From Lactarius indigo (Eukaryota > Basidiomycota > Agaricomycetes > Russulales > Russulaceae): a DNA stretch of 64,000 bases. The stretch's first letter is position 1. Every line of letters begins with the position of its first letter. The position numbers and the translations under genes were made by a program. The notes under the pieces were generated by a model. It searched no databases, had not been told where the DNA came from, and saw nothing but the letters and a program-made list of their open reading frames with translations. The stretch lies in assembly GCA_025766275.1 (NCBI GenBank), contig JAFKAC010000155.1, positions 1 to 64,000 on the forward strand, written 5' to 3'. This document shows, piece by piece, positions 11,868 through 23,870 of this stretch.

Positions 11868-12863
11868 ACGCCTAATAACTAACTTGCTTTATCAGATCTA
11901 CTTGTGTCATCTTGCTCTCTCAGCCGACCACATATCTTTTTGTCGTCACCCACATCTTCAGTGAGCATCCTCTATCCTCTTTCGACACACCCTTCTTTCT
12001 TGTCCACCATGACTTCGGTCATGTGCCATTTTGGCTAGCCTCCTAAGGAGGTTCTCATGAGAGGTTTCACATAACCTCAAATTCCTCTGTGCGCACTACT
12101 ATAGTTTCATTACCCAGTTTTCGTCTGGAAGTGCTTTCATAGGCCAATAGGGGAAGACCCTTGCGGCTATAGGCCTCTCTAATGGTTGGGTGATACTCGG
12201 TTAATACCTGGGTCACTTTAAGGGGTGTGAAGGCCTGGTTAATAGTCAAACCCAGAAGTCCTTCCCTCTGACACAACTAGGAGACGCTACTTAGTACTAT
12301 ACACAGTAGCTATGACTAGACCTCTGCTAGGAGAAGTATTCGCTCCCTTTGTGCAGGATTCGCTGCATAGCATGTATCACTAGTCTAGTTACTTAGTACC
12401 AAGACCCTTAATGGTCTGTTCTAGAGACTCCACAGACAGAAGATTCAGTTGTTATGGGAGTTGATCCCTATCACTGTCTCTTGAACTCGCTGTTGGCTCC
12501 TCTCTAGGGTACTACCCTTTACTATAGATCCTTAGTAGCCCCAGCATCAAGGCTGTAAGGCTGAGGGATACAGAGACTTAGTAGTCCTTCGCCGGACCAA
12601 AAGCTCCTATTCCGTCGAAGCCAACAAAGCTGTTGCATGACTATTACCCATAGTAACATTTGGGCTTTGTGGGTCTTAGTATAAGGCAGCCATCAGTACA
12701 AATGATTCCACTATATAATTATATCCAAGTCGCACACACTTGAGGCATGACACTACTAAAGTGTTATGGAGTATAGCGCTCCTATGGCAGGACCATTACT
12801 TTCTCTACCAAGATCTGAGCTGGTTCTGACTGCTCCTCGGAACCAGATACACAAACATCTCAA
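11868..12863 (+). other. Copia-1 5' untranslated leader
   Basis: About 1 kb without a supported ORF separates the PBS from the gag-pol start. It has many stops in all frames and presumably serves as packaging and leader RNA. I see nothing else in it. Confidence 0.6.
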
Positions 12864-15800
12864 ATGTCTTTCCACCTTGTCTTCCCTCCGTCCGTCACCC
12901 TCGCCAAGTTGGATGGCACCAACTGGCAGACTTGGTCTGCCACCTTCACCTCCCTCATGCTGATGAATGGGTGCAGCAGGCACCTTACACATGGTGCTCC
13001 TGCCTCTGTGCCCCAACATCCCCCCCTTGCAGCAGGTGCTGTGGGGCCCACTGGCCCTACAGATGAGGGACTCGCCATCCTTGCCCTCTGGGCAAAACAA
13101 GAAGAGGTCATTACTGGCCTCCTATTCTTATCAGTGACAACGGAAGTTTTATCTGGTATTCACTCCTCCCACGTCTTCCCAACTGTCCATGACAAATTCG
13201 TGGAGTTGGAAAACCTCTATGGTCAGGTTGGCTCTATGGCCACCTTTAACATTTGGGTGGGCTTGGCAAATACCAAGCTTCAGGAAGGTAGCCCCTTCCT
13301 ACCTCAGCTCCAAAAAATGCTGGACCTGAGGAACACCCTGGTGGAGCAGGGGATGCCCGTCTCAGACATGCAAATGTCTTTTATACTTCTAGATGCGCTC
13401 CCCCCATCCTACAGCACCATAGCAGGGACAATCCTGGCCTCTGGCCCCCCCTCTAACCTCCAACCTCAGGACCTCATCAACAGGTTCATTAATGAGGAAT
13501 CTCGTCTCACCGGTCCCGTGGCGTCCTACAATAAGGTCGCCCCAGTCAAGAAAACTTCGGCCCCTCACGCTCATGAGGCGCGGCCATCGGGCAGCTCTGT
13601 GTCTTCGGACATAATCTGCCATTACTGCAAAAAACCTGGCCATAAAAAGCCAGAATGTTACAAACTAAAAAGGGACCAGGAGAATGCTAAGAAGGGGAAG
13701 GCAGGACAGCAGGCAAAAGCCGCCCAGAATACCACAGTAGAGGTGCCGGACTCACTTCCGGCAAACAGGTTAAATAGCATACCTGTACCAAAGAGCCGAC
13801 TATTTACTATAGTCAACGGCTCTGGCAAAATAGAGGAGGTACATGAAGTACCTCAGGTTTCCCTTTACACGATGGGTACACATAGTACCCAGATTGCATC
13901 AAAATGGATGATGGACAGTGGGGCGTCAGCACACTTTACCCCTCACATAGAAGACTACGACACCTACACCCCTCACAAAGGTGTTGAAGTACTTCTAGGA
14001 GATAACTCCCTGCTAAGGAGTGTTGGCACTGGAACAGTAACAATCCACACCAACTTTGGGTATGACCTAAAAATCTCCAATGTGCTGCACCTACCCAATA
14101 CGCACTCGCGTATACTGTCCACCCCTGCCCTAACTGCTAAAGGGGCAATAGTAAGTTTTGATGCCACTACCTTCGCTATAAGGTATGATGGGAAAACCAT
14201 TGCGGAAGGACACAAGGCTTCAGGCCTATATTGGCTTGATGGGCATCATAAAGTAAACGCCCAAGCAACTGCATCTGCTAGCCTTGATGTCTGGCATCAG
14301 CGCATGGGACATATGTCCAAAGAAGTGCTCCAAAGATATGCTCCAAAGTCTGTAAAAGGACTTAACATAGATGAATCCCCTGAGGAAGAAGGTCCCTGTC
14401 ATGGGTGTGAACTTGGCAAGTCCACCCGCAAACCTTTTCCTCCCTCCCAGAAGCGTGCACAAGAATCCCTTGAACTTGTGCACAGTGACCTTGTTGGCCC
14501 ATTACAGAGTAACTCTATCCAGGGCAACAAATACTTTGCCACCTTCATAGATGACTTCTCGAAAGCTGCAGTAGTCATCCCCATGAAATCTAAAGATGAG
14601 TTCACGGGCGCCTTCCTACACTACAAGGCATGGGCTGAAAAACAACAAAATAAGCCCATTGAAACCCTGCACTCAGATCGTGGTGGCGAGTATGTCAACA
14701 ATGTCCTAAAAGACATTCTTCTGGAGGAAGGGATTGAGCATATGCTTACGATGCCTTATTCTCCACAACAGAACGGGAGAGCCGAGTGGTTTAACCGCAC
14801 TATCATGGAAAAAGGCACCAGCATGCTTCATCATGCTGGTTTGAGCCTTGGCTTTTGGGAACAAGCAGTTCAGACTGCAGTGCACATCTACAATCGCACC
14901 CCAACCCGTTCTAACGAGTGGAAAACTCCGCTGGAGCTCTGGGATGGTACAGTCCCAGATGTCTCTTACTTTAGAGTATTCGGCTGTAAAGCCTACTATC
15001 ATGTACCAGAACACAACCGGCGCAAATTAGATCCTAAATCGAAGGAAGCCGTGTTTGTGGGCTATGAACCTAATTCAAAAGGTTATAAACTCTGGGATAG
15101 ACATAGCCGGTGCTTCGTCTCTTCACGAGATGTTACATTTGACGAAGCTACCTTCCCATCCCTGAGTGACCTGACTAGTCACTCCAAAACACCCATTACT
15201 TCTCCCATGTCCAGCGAACCTACTAAAGGGGCTGCTGTTGCTGGTGAGATATTCTTTGTAGTGCCTAGTCAGCCTACGCCAGCTGTTGCCCCTGCGGCAC
15301 CTCAGACACCAGTCTTTGTGTTACCACCCGTTCAGGTGCCCGCAGTACCAGTACAACAGCCTAGCACACCACCCAACACCTCTCCAAACCCCGCAGACCA
15401 GACAATATATCACACTCCACCATCCCAAGCCCCTGCTCCCACCACTCCAAGGCGCCCTCGCACTCGCTCTCAAGGAAGGCCGCCTGTAGTAACTGCCCCC
15501 ATCCCTGCCCCTAACTTCAATAGGGACATCTCTCCTCCTAGGGAAACACCTAGATCTCCGAGGAATGGGCTGGTTACTTCACCCCCTTGCCCAAGGCATG
15601 GGACAAGGGTACGATTCACAAATCCTTGCTACTACACAGAGGAGAACGATGAATTTGTGCCTGGAAGCAGCAGATTGGGAATGATGGACTTGCTGAACGC
15701 TGCTGAGGTTCCTGGCTACAAGGACCCCCAGACCTTTAAGCAAGCCATGGAGTCTGACCAAGCTGCCGATTGGCTTGAAGCATGCCAGTATGAACTGGAT

Positions 15801-16622
15801 GCTCTCGACAAGCTTGATGTCTGGAGGCTTGAACCCCTTCCTGAAGGAAGGAAGGTGGTTAAGTGTAAATGGGTATTTAAAAAGAAAGCGGATGGTCACT
15901 TTCGTGCTAGGCTAGTGGCAAAAGGGTTCACCCAACTAGAGGGGGTGGACTTTGACGAAACTTTCTCCCCAGTTGCCCACTTTGAGTCTCTGCGACTCCT
16001 TCTCACGCTGGCAACGCTTGAAGACTGGCATATTCACCAGATGGATGTCAAGTCGGCATTCCTTCATGGGGAACTGGAGGAAGAAATTTACATGGAGCAA
16101 CCTGTCGGTTTCGTCACTGCTGGCTCCGAGCACCTTGTGTGCCGGTTACAAAAGGCCCTCTACGGCCTGAAACAAGCTTCCTGCGCATGGAATGTGCAAT
16201 TCCATGGGGTCCTAGTTGACCTAGGCTTTAAGTGGATGTACTCTGATGCAGGAGTATACGTGTATCATCTTCAAGAGGGGGGTGATACACTTTTCGTGAT
16301 CTTATATGTAGATGACATCACTATACTCAGAAGTTCCTTATCAAAGATTAAAGATCTGAAGGCTTCTCTATCTAGTCGATATGAGATGACTGATCTGGGA
16401 GAGATCCAGTCCTATCTTGGTGTTAACATCACCAGAGATCGTGCTAATCGCACTATGGAGATCAACCAGTCAGACTACATCCACGACGTGGTGGAACGCT
16501 TTGGAATGTCTGATTCCAATCCAGTATATACCCCTCTTCCCTCTGGCGCTGAGGCACACTTGATCAAGTACACAGATCAGGCCTCTACTTCTGAGATTAA
16601 GAAGTATCAACAGATAATTGGG

Positions 16623-17224
16623 CACATAATGATCAGCGATGGCTTATATGATTGATACCCCCAACCGACGGTGAGAATCTCGAATACTTGATATTCAGCC
16701 GGCGCCGGCCGACGGCAGAGATTCCCCTGCAACTGATAGTCCAACCGACATCGGGTGGGAGTTCCGACTAACTCCGGACCACTGCGGACTTTGGAATTGC
16801 AGTTTTAAGCAAGTATATATGTACAGTTCATTCAATTGCATATGGCAATGATCAGGCATATGGGAACAGTGAATTAATCCACTTAGATATGTGTGGCAAG
16901 GTGCAAGTATATCAGAAGCTTATAATTACAGGAAAGTCCGATAAAATGAATAAAGCATTATTGATGCATGTGAGGGCAATGGAATAGAACGGAAACTCCG
17001 ATTGTATGAATACAGTGATCATAATAATGGTGAACATCCAATATGGTGAGGAACATCCAATAAAATGAATGGAGCATTATCGATGCATGTGAGGGCAATG
17101 GAATAGAACGGAAAATCCGATTGTATGAATACAGTGGTCATAATAATGGTGAACATCCAATATGGTGAGGAACATCCGCTAAAATGAATGGAGCATCATC
17201 CATGCATATGAGAACACTGAGACA
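16623..17224 (+). repeat. FB-1 left outer arm with TIR and CGG-N5-CCG dyads
   Basis: It pairs as an inverted repeat with 20378-20979. It contains the KDZ-1-like GCCGGCGCCGGC block and CGG-N5-CCG dyads at 16990-17000 and 17109-17119, inside a roughly 125-bp tandem duplication that starts near 16927. Confidence 0.85.
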
Positions 17225-20200
17225 TTAACATAATGGTGTTGGATATCCCCACAATAGTATGGGACATCCCTACAATGGTATTGAATGTCCTTACAATGTG
17301 CAGGACATATTGACAGAATGTGGGATATCCTGATGGATGATGTTGGACATCCCCATAATGGCATAGGACATCCCTACAATGGTGTTGGATGTCCTGACAG
17401 ATAGTGTGGGACATCCTCACAATGATGTAGGAGATCCCAAGGGAGATCCTCACAATGGTGTAGGACATCCCCATAATGGTGTTGGATATCTCTGCAATGG
17501 TGTCGGATGTCCTGACATATAGTGTGGGACATCCCCACAATGGTATGGGATGTTCATACAATGATATGGGACATCTGTGTAATGGTGTTGGATGTTCCTG
17601 TAATGATGTAGGACATTCCTATAATGGTGTGGGACATCCTTACAATTATGTGGGACATGTTCATAGATGATGTGGAATATCCTCACAATGGCATGGGAGA
17701 TCCCTATAATGGTGTAGGACATCCCCCCATTGGTGTTGGATGTCCTGACAGATCGTGTGGGACATCCTCACAATGGTATGGGAGGTTCATACAATGATAT
17801 GGGACATCCCTGTAATGGTGTCAGATGTCCCTGTAATGATATGGGACATCCCTGTAATGGTGTTGGATGTCCCTGTAATGATGTAGGACATCCTCATAAT
17901 GGTGCGGGACATCCTTACAATTATGTGGGACATGTTCATAGATGATGTGGGATATCCTCACAATGGCATGGGACATCCCTATAATGGTGTTAGATATCCC
18001 TGGAATGGTGTCGGGTGTCCCGACATATAGTGTGGGACATCCCCACAATGGTATGAGATGTTCATACAATGATATGGGACATCTCTGTAATGGTGTTGGA
18101 TGTCCTGTAATGATGTAGGACATTCTTATAATGATGTGGGACATCCTTACAATTATGTGGGACATGTTCATAGATGATGTGGAATATCCTCACAATGGCA
18201 TGGGAGATCCCTATAATGGTGTAGGACATCCCCCTGTTGGTGTTGGATGTCCTGACAGATTATGTGGGACATCCTCACAATGGTATGGGAGGTTCATACA
18301 ATGATATGGGACATCCCTGTAATGGTGTTGGATGTCCCGACATATAGTGTGGGACATCCCCACAATGGTATGAGAGGTTTATACAATGATATGGGACATC
18401 CCTGTAATGGTGTCGGATGTCCCTGTAATGATGTAGGACATCCTTATAATGGTGTGAGACATCCTTACAATTATGTGGGACATGTTCATTAATGATGTGG
18501 GATATCCTCACAATGGCATGGGACATCTCCATAATGGTGTGGGACACCCTCCAAATATTGTAAGGTGTGCTGACAGATGATCTAGGGCATCCCCATAATG
18601 GTGTTGGATATCCCTGGAATGGTGTCGGGTGTTCCGACATATAGTGTGGGACATCCCCACAATGGTATGAGAGGTTTATACAATGATATGGGACATCCCT
18701 GTAATGGTGTCGGATGTCCCTTTAATGGTGTAAGATATCCTTACAATTATGTTGGACATGTTCATTGATGATGTGGGATGTCCCCACAATGGCATACGAC
18801 ATCTGTGGGACATCCCGATAATGGTGTGGGACACCCTCAAAATGTTGTAGGACATGCTGACCCCATTGTAGGGATGTTTTACATCATTGTGTGGTTGTCC
18901 TACATTATTGTAGAGATATCTGATACCATTACAGGAATATCCCATATCATTGTCAGGATATCCCATACCACTGTAGTGGTGTCCCACACCATCTATTGGA
19001 ATATCCCACACCATTGTTGAGATATCCTACACCATGGTGTTGATGTCCTATTATCTCCTATGTCATTGTGGGGATGTCCTATGCCATCTGTTGTGATGTC
19101 CCATATTATTGTCAGGATGTGCCACACCATTATGAGGATGTCCCACCCAATTGTGTGGATCTCCTACATTATTGTACAGATGTCTGATACCAGTGTGGAC
19201 ATTTCTGATACCAGTTCCAGGATGTCCCATACCACTGTGGCAATGTCTGACACCATTTGTGGGGATGTCCCACATTACTACAGGGACATCCAACATCATT
19301 ATAGAGATGTCCCATATCATTGTATGAACATCTCATACCATTGTGGGGATGTCCCACACTATATGTCGGGACACCTGACACCATTCCAGGGATATCCAAC
19401 ACCATTATGGGGATGCCCTAGATTATCTGTCAGCACACCCTACAATATTTGGAGGGTGTCCCACACCATTATGGAGATGTCCCATGCCATTGTGAGGATA
19501 TCCCACATCATTAATGAACATGTCCCACATAATTGTAAGGATGTCTCACACCATTATAAGGATGTCCTACATCATTACAGGGACATCCGACACCATTACA
19601 GGGATGTCCTATATCATTGTATAAACCTCTCATACCATTGTGGGGATGTCCCACACTATATGTCGGGACATCCGACACCATTCCAGGGATATCTAACACC
19701 ATTATAGGGATGTCCCATGCCATTGTGAGGATATTCCACATCATCTATGAACATGTCCCACATAATTGTAAGGATGTCCCGCACCATTATGAGAATGTCC
19801 TACATCATTACAGGGACCTCCGACACCATTACAGGGATGTCCCATATCATTGTATGAACATCCCATACCATTGTGGGGATGTCCCACACTATATGTTGGG
19901 ACATCCAACACCATTCCAGGGATATCTAACACCATTATAGGGATCTCCCATGCCATTGTGAGGATATCCCACATCATCTATGAACATGTCCCACATAATT
20001 GTAAGGATGTCTTACACCATTACAGGGATGTCCCATATCATTGTATGAACCCCTCATACCATTGTGGGGATGTCCCACACTATATGTCGGGACATCCGAC
20101 ACCATTGCAGAGATATCCAACACCATTATGGGGATGTCCTACACCATTGTGAGGATCTCCCTTGGGATCTCCTACATCATTGTGAGGATGTCCCACACTA

Positions 20201-20377
20201 TCTGTCAGGACATCCAACACCATTGTAGGGATGTCCTATGCCATTATGGGGATGTCCAACATCATCCATCAGGATATCCCACATTCTGTCAATATGTCCT
20301 GCACATTGTAAGGACATTCAATACCATTGTAGGGATGTCCCATACTATTGTGGGGATATCCAACACCATTATGTTAA
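17225..20377. repeat. 21-bp satellite array forming both inner arms of FB-1
   Basis: Consecutive units of the type GGGACATCCCTGTAATGGTGT repeat roughly 150 times. They run forward left of about 18857 and reverse-complemented right of it. Because 21 bp is seven codons, several frames stay open and give artificial repetitive ORFs. Many units hold a GGACATCC-type dyad, and a few keep an exact CGG-N5-CCG (18012-18022, 18626-18636, 19664-19674, 20088-20098). Confidence 0.9.
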
Positions 20378-20979
20378 TGTCTCAGTGTTCTCATATGCAT
20401 GGATGATGCTCCATTCATTTTAGCGGATGTTCCTCACCATATTGGATGTTCACCATTATTATGACCACTATATTCATACAATCGGATTTTCCGTTCTATT
20501 CCATTGCCCTCACATGCATCGATAATGCTCCATTCATTTTATTGGATGTTCCTCACCATATTGGATGTTCACCATTATTATGATCACTGTATTCATACAA
20601 TCGGAGTTTCCGTTCTATTCCATTGCCCTCACATGCATCAATAATGCTTTATTCATTTTATCGGACTTTCCTGTAATTATAAGCTTCTGATATACTTGCA
20701 CCTTGCCACACATATCTAAGTGGATTAATTCACTGTTCCCATATGCCTGATCATTGCCATATGCAATTGAATGAACTGTACATATATACTTGCTTAAAAC
20801 TGCAATTCCAAAGTCCGCAGTGGTCCGGAGTTAGTCGGAACTCCCACCCGACGTCGGTTGGACTATCAGTTGCAGGGGAATCTCCGCCGTCGGCCGGTGC
20901 CGGCTGAGTATCAAGTATTCGAGATTCTCACCGTCGGTTGGGGGTATCAATCATATAAGCCATCACTGATCATTGGCTG
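20378..20979 (-). repeat. FB-1 right outer arm with TIR
   Basis: Inverted copy of 16623-17224. It carries dyads at 20483-20493 and 20602-20612 and the GGTTGGGGGTATC block close to the end. The terminus reads CAGCCAATG on the minus strand. Confidence 0.85.
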
Positions 20980-21631
20980 AATTGGGTCTCTGCTATATGC
21001 GCAGATTGGAAGCAGACCTGATATTTCCTTCGCTGTTGCGCGCCTTAGCCAATTTGCTTCCAACCCCTCACCTCAGCATTTACGCCTAGCCAAGTATGTC
21101 CTAGCCTATCTTAATAGCACCAAGGACTACTCGTTACGCTATGCTGGAGGGAATGGGAACGGTGGTGAAGGCCTTCATGGCTACTGCGACGCTTCCTGGG
21201 GAGATCAGGAAGAAAAGCACTCCACTTCTGGTTTTGTCTACCTGCTTGCAAATGGAGCCATTTCCTGGTGTACCAGAAAGCAAAAGACAATTGCGCAGTC
21301 TACCACTGAGGCAGAATACATGAGCCTCTCAGATGCCTCTAATCAGGCTCAGTGGTACGCCACTTTTCTTGGAGAACTGGGGTATGAGGTATCCTCCCCC
21401 ATTCCTCTGCACTGTGACAATAAGGGTGCTGTGGACTTAGCTCTCAACCCTGTCACTGGGAGACGTTCCAAACACATCCTAATCAAGCACCATGTAGTCA
21501 GGGAATACGTAGAAAACAAGGTCATACACCTGATACGTACACCCACAGGGGAAATGGTTGCAGATGGACTTACTAAGTCACTGCCCAGAGAACCCTTTGA
21601 AAAAATGGTTGCTGATCTAGGAATGGTGTAA

Positions 21632-21983
21632 AGATGGGTTCTAGGACGTCGAACTGTTGTGTATACTTGCAACAGACTTCCTAGTTTAATAGCTAAGAAA
21701 AACCCTTCTTAGAGAACTGAAGAAGTTGGACCTTGTTCCATCTTATCTCCCAGCTCATGGCTCTTCAAAAAGTAGTTCTTCAGAACTACATTATCCTCAT
21801 AGAGCAGTGCATGAAGACCTCCAAAGAGTTGTCCTTTATCAGGACTTCTGCGTACATAGATTCTTTCTAACCAGAGAATCGAAACATTTCTCATAGTAAC
21901 AGTAAAAGCAATGAAGTGTCCTGCCAAGGCACTTTCATTCGATGCTCGCACCACTCTTGTGGACTGTCTCTATTATGGAGGGA
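21632..21983 (+). other. Copia-1 3' non-coding region and polypurine tract
   Basis: Between the pol stop and the 3' LTR there is no supported ORF. The last seven bases before the LTR (21977-21983, GGAGGGA) form the polypurine tract. Confidence 0.7.
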
Positions 21984-22525
21984 TGTTGAGACGCGACTGT
22001 TAAAGTCACATGTCTTGTGGGATCTGATTGAGTCAGCCCACATACTATATACAGTATCTGTCCCTCATGGACTTAAGGACACTCCGGACTCATACGGACC
22101 GCTTTTGTTTATCTTTATTGTTAGATCCATATATGGCTCTTATTGTTCTTTCTATTGTTAAGATACCGGTATTGTCTGCTTTAGGCAGCTATTGTTCTCT
22201 GCCATCCAATGGCGTTTCTCCCTCTGGCGCACAGACCACCTGTATTGTGTTTGGGTCACCAGTGCGCACAGACCATTATTAGCTAAGCGTCCTGTATAAA
22301 AGGACTGCTGTTTTCGCCTTTACACTTCAGAGTTCCTTCTACCTCTGAAGTGTAAGTTCCTTCCTTACCTTACCTCTTTCACCTTTTACTCATAAGATGT
22401 TCTATAGAACTTGTCTGTCTCTAGGTGTGTAGTAATGGTATTAGAGTTCCTTCTACCTCTGAAGTAACTTGTCTGTCTCTAGCTGTTCCAGCTTATCCTT
22501 TGCTTGTTAGTTCTGCGCTTCAACA
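21984..22525 (+). repeat. 3' LTR of Copia-1
   Basis: 542 bp, differing from the 5' LTR at four positions that I can see, each a CG versus TG/CA difference. It is followed by the TSD GCCAC. Confidence 0.95.
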
Positions 22526-22998
22526 GCCACTACAGGGGCATTAAGTACAACCTGTACTAAGTCAGTCAATCAATCGGTAGTCCAAGCTCCAAGGCTTGAC
22601 TTCAGTAGAGGGGATGCACAAGAGTCACAAGGACGCACGTCACTTGGACTGTAGAGGAGGGCTAAGACTCAAAGGTCTAGCAAAGGCAGGGATTGAGAGA
22701 CAAGGGACTTCACGTGAACAAGTGTAGTTTTACACAAGAAGTCTAGTCTACCGTACAAGCTAGGTAGTACTGGGCTTAAATACGTACAGCGTTGTACCGT
22801 ACAGATAAGGGCGTAATGCTCGCCCTTATCAGAGAACAAAAGGTAAGACATAACGAGAACAATGGGAGAATCACGTGGGTTCGCGCGTGATCGAGAAGTG
22901 AATGGAAACTAGCACATGTCAAGCTTTATCGAAAGATAACGACGATAAGCAAAGCGCGTGATAGGAACCGGGTAAACGTAGTGTCCGCGTAGTCATAC

Positions 22999-23399
22999 TG
23001 TTGCGCAGCAAAAGCCTTACAGGCTAAAGCGCAGCACGCAGGAGGGACGTTCTCACCTTTACAGTAGGTTGAGAGACTGTTTTAGAGGGGAGAGTGTGCA
23101 CAAGTGAAGAGGGGTGAAGTTCTGTATTTGCCTCCCTCCCCATAGGAGGGTATTTATGCTCTATGGCCCCACCATGTCCATTTGCGCAAAAGTGATGAGT
23201 AAAGGCGTCCACAATATCGCGTTTTTACACACACCTGATGTGTTTCGCGCTTCTGAGACAGTCATGAGACTTCTCCTCATCACTGGACATGATACGCCCA
23301 CTACCGTACGTATCCTGACTTGCCTAATATGGTAAACATAGTACCGTAATGTCGTAACTGCTATAGATAAGGTCCTTATGTACTTATCACGTTCCAACA
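22999..23399 (-). repeat. 3' LTR of Copia-2
   Basis: It starts TGTTGCGCAGC and ends CGTTCCAACA as read on the plus strand. A second copy begins at 29513. Confidence 0.93.
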
Positions 23400-23870
23400 C
23401 TCCCCCTTGCTTAGTGCAGCTAGTAAAGCGCTTCTAAGCAATAGCCTTACTCTGTAGACATAAGGATCGGTAATAAACATCGACTGGAAAGGCCTCGACC
23501 CTCAAATGTCATAGGGATGTATAGGGGATTTGGTTGCAGGGTCATCGCAACATCCTTTTTGTGAGGGGTTTTGTAAATCGTAGTAAAGACGCTACTCCCC
23601 AACAATGGTCGTCGATCCTCGGTTTCTTATGAACAATTTGACCTCTCGTACTACGCCTTGATAGAACAGGATGTGTGAACTTCCTTCTGGTAGAGATACC
23701 AGGGTTGTTTGACGCAAAACAATGAGAGGCTTAGAGTCAGATGACTCAATAAACTTCTATGGTTTGTGACAAAAGAGCAAGTCGTTCGTGACTCACTTCT
23801 AAAGAAGAAGCGATGTACACGGAGAAGCTATGAAAAACCCTTTTTATCTACTACCCTTCAGGCATAGTGG
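23400..23870 (-). other. Copia-2 3' non-coding region and polypurine tract
   Basis: The polypurine tract (minus-strand AGCAAGGGGGAG, 23411-23400) abuts the 3' LTR. The remainder up to the pol stop has no supported gene. Confidence 0.65.

Larger units (their letters stand above)
16623..20979. mobile_element. FB-1: 4.4-kb foldback (palindromic) DNA transposon with KDZ-1-type ends
   Basis: Flanked by the 7-bp TSD AATTGGG (16616-16622, 20980-20986). The left end starts CACATAATGATCAGCGATGG; the right end, reversed, starts CAGCCAATGATCAGTGATGG. These are the same two end types as KDZ-1, followed by the same GATACCCCCAACCGACGG block. The rest is one huge inverted repeat with arms of about 2 kb and a polarity switch near 18857. 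The outer arm is unique sequence, and the inner arm is a 21-bp satellite. It encodes no credible protein and is likely a non-autonomous relative mobilised by a KDZ transposase. Confidence 0.88.
12864..21631 (+). pseudogene. Copia-1 gag-pol polyprotein, interrupted by FB-1
   Basis: The frame starts MSFHLVFPPSVTLAKLDG with a copia-type gag (DGTNWQTW). It then has a CCHC knuckle (CHYCKKPGHKKPEC), aspartic protease DSGASAHF, an integrase HHCC region (HQRMGHMSKEV to CHGCELGKS) with core VHSDLVGP, LHSDRGGEY and PQQNGRAEW, and RT with ALYGLKQASCAWN and YVDD. The frame breaks at KKYQQIIG (16622), where FB-1 is inserted. Beyond FB-1, from 20987, it resumes in phase as SLLYAQIGSRPDISFAVARL and continues through RNase H (YCDASWGD, STTEAEYMSL) to TAA at 21629-21631. 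Removing FB-1 plus one AATTGGG leaves one open frame, so the insertion is the only visible lesion. Confidence 0.93.
11312..22525 (+). mobile_element. Copia-1: Ty1/copia LTR retrotransposon
   Basis: Two 542-bp LTRs (11312-11853, 21984-22525) begin TG and end CA, and are flanked by GCCAC (11307-11311 and 22526-22530). Between them are a PBS, a single gag-pol frame and a PPT (21977-21983). The LTRs differ at four sites, all CpG transitions, so the insertion is recent. The element was inserted into the Gypsy-2 3' LTR and was itself broken by foldback element FB-1. Apart from that insertion its reading frame has no stop. Confidence 0.95.

Noticed and set aside
17225..20377. Regularly spaced repeats resembling a CRISPR array
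   Set aside because: Units are contiguous with no unique spacers, the array is inverted at its centre, and the genome is eukaryotic.
17179..20423. Many ORFs of 60-215 codons with GHPYNGVGHP-like or CPTPL-like repeats
   Set aside because: They arise because the satellite unit is 21 bp, exactly seven codons, so frames stay open in both strands. They mirror each other across the palindrome and have no start or domain logic.
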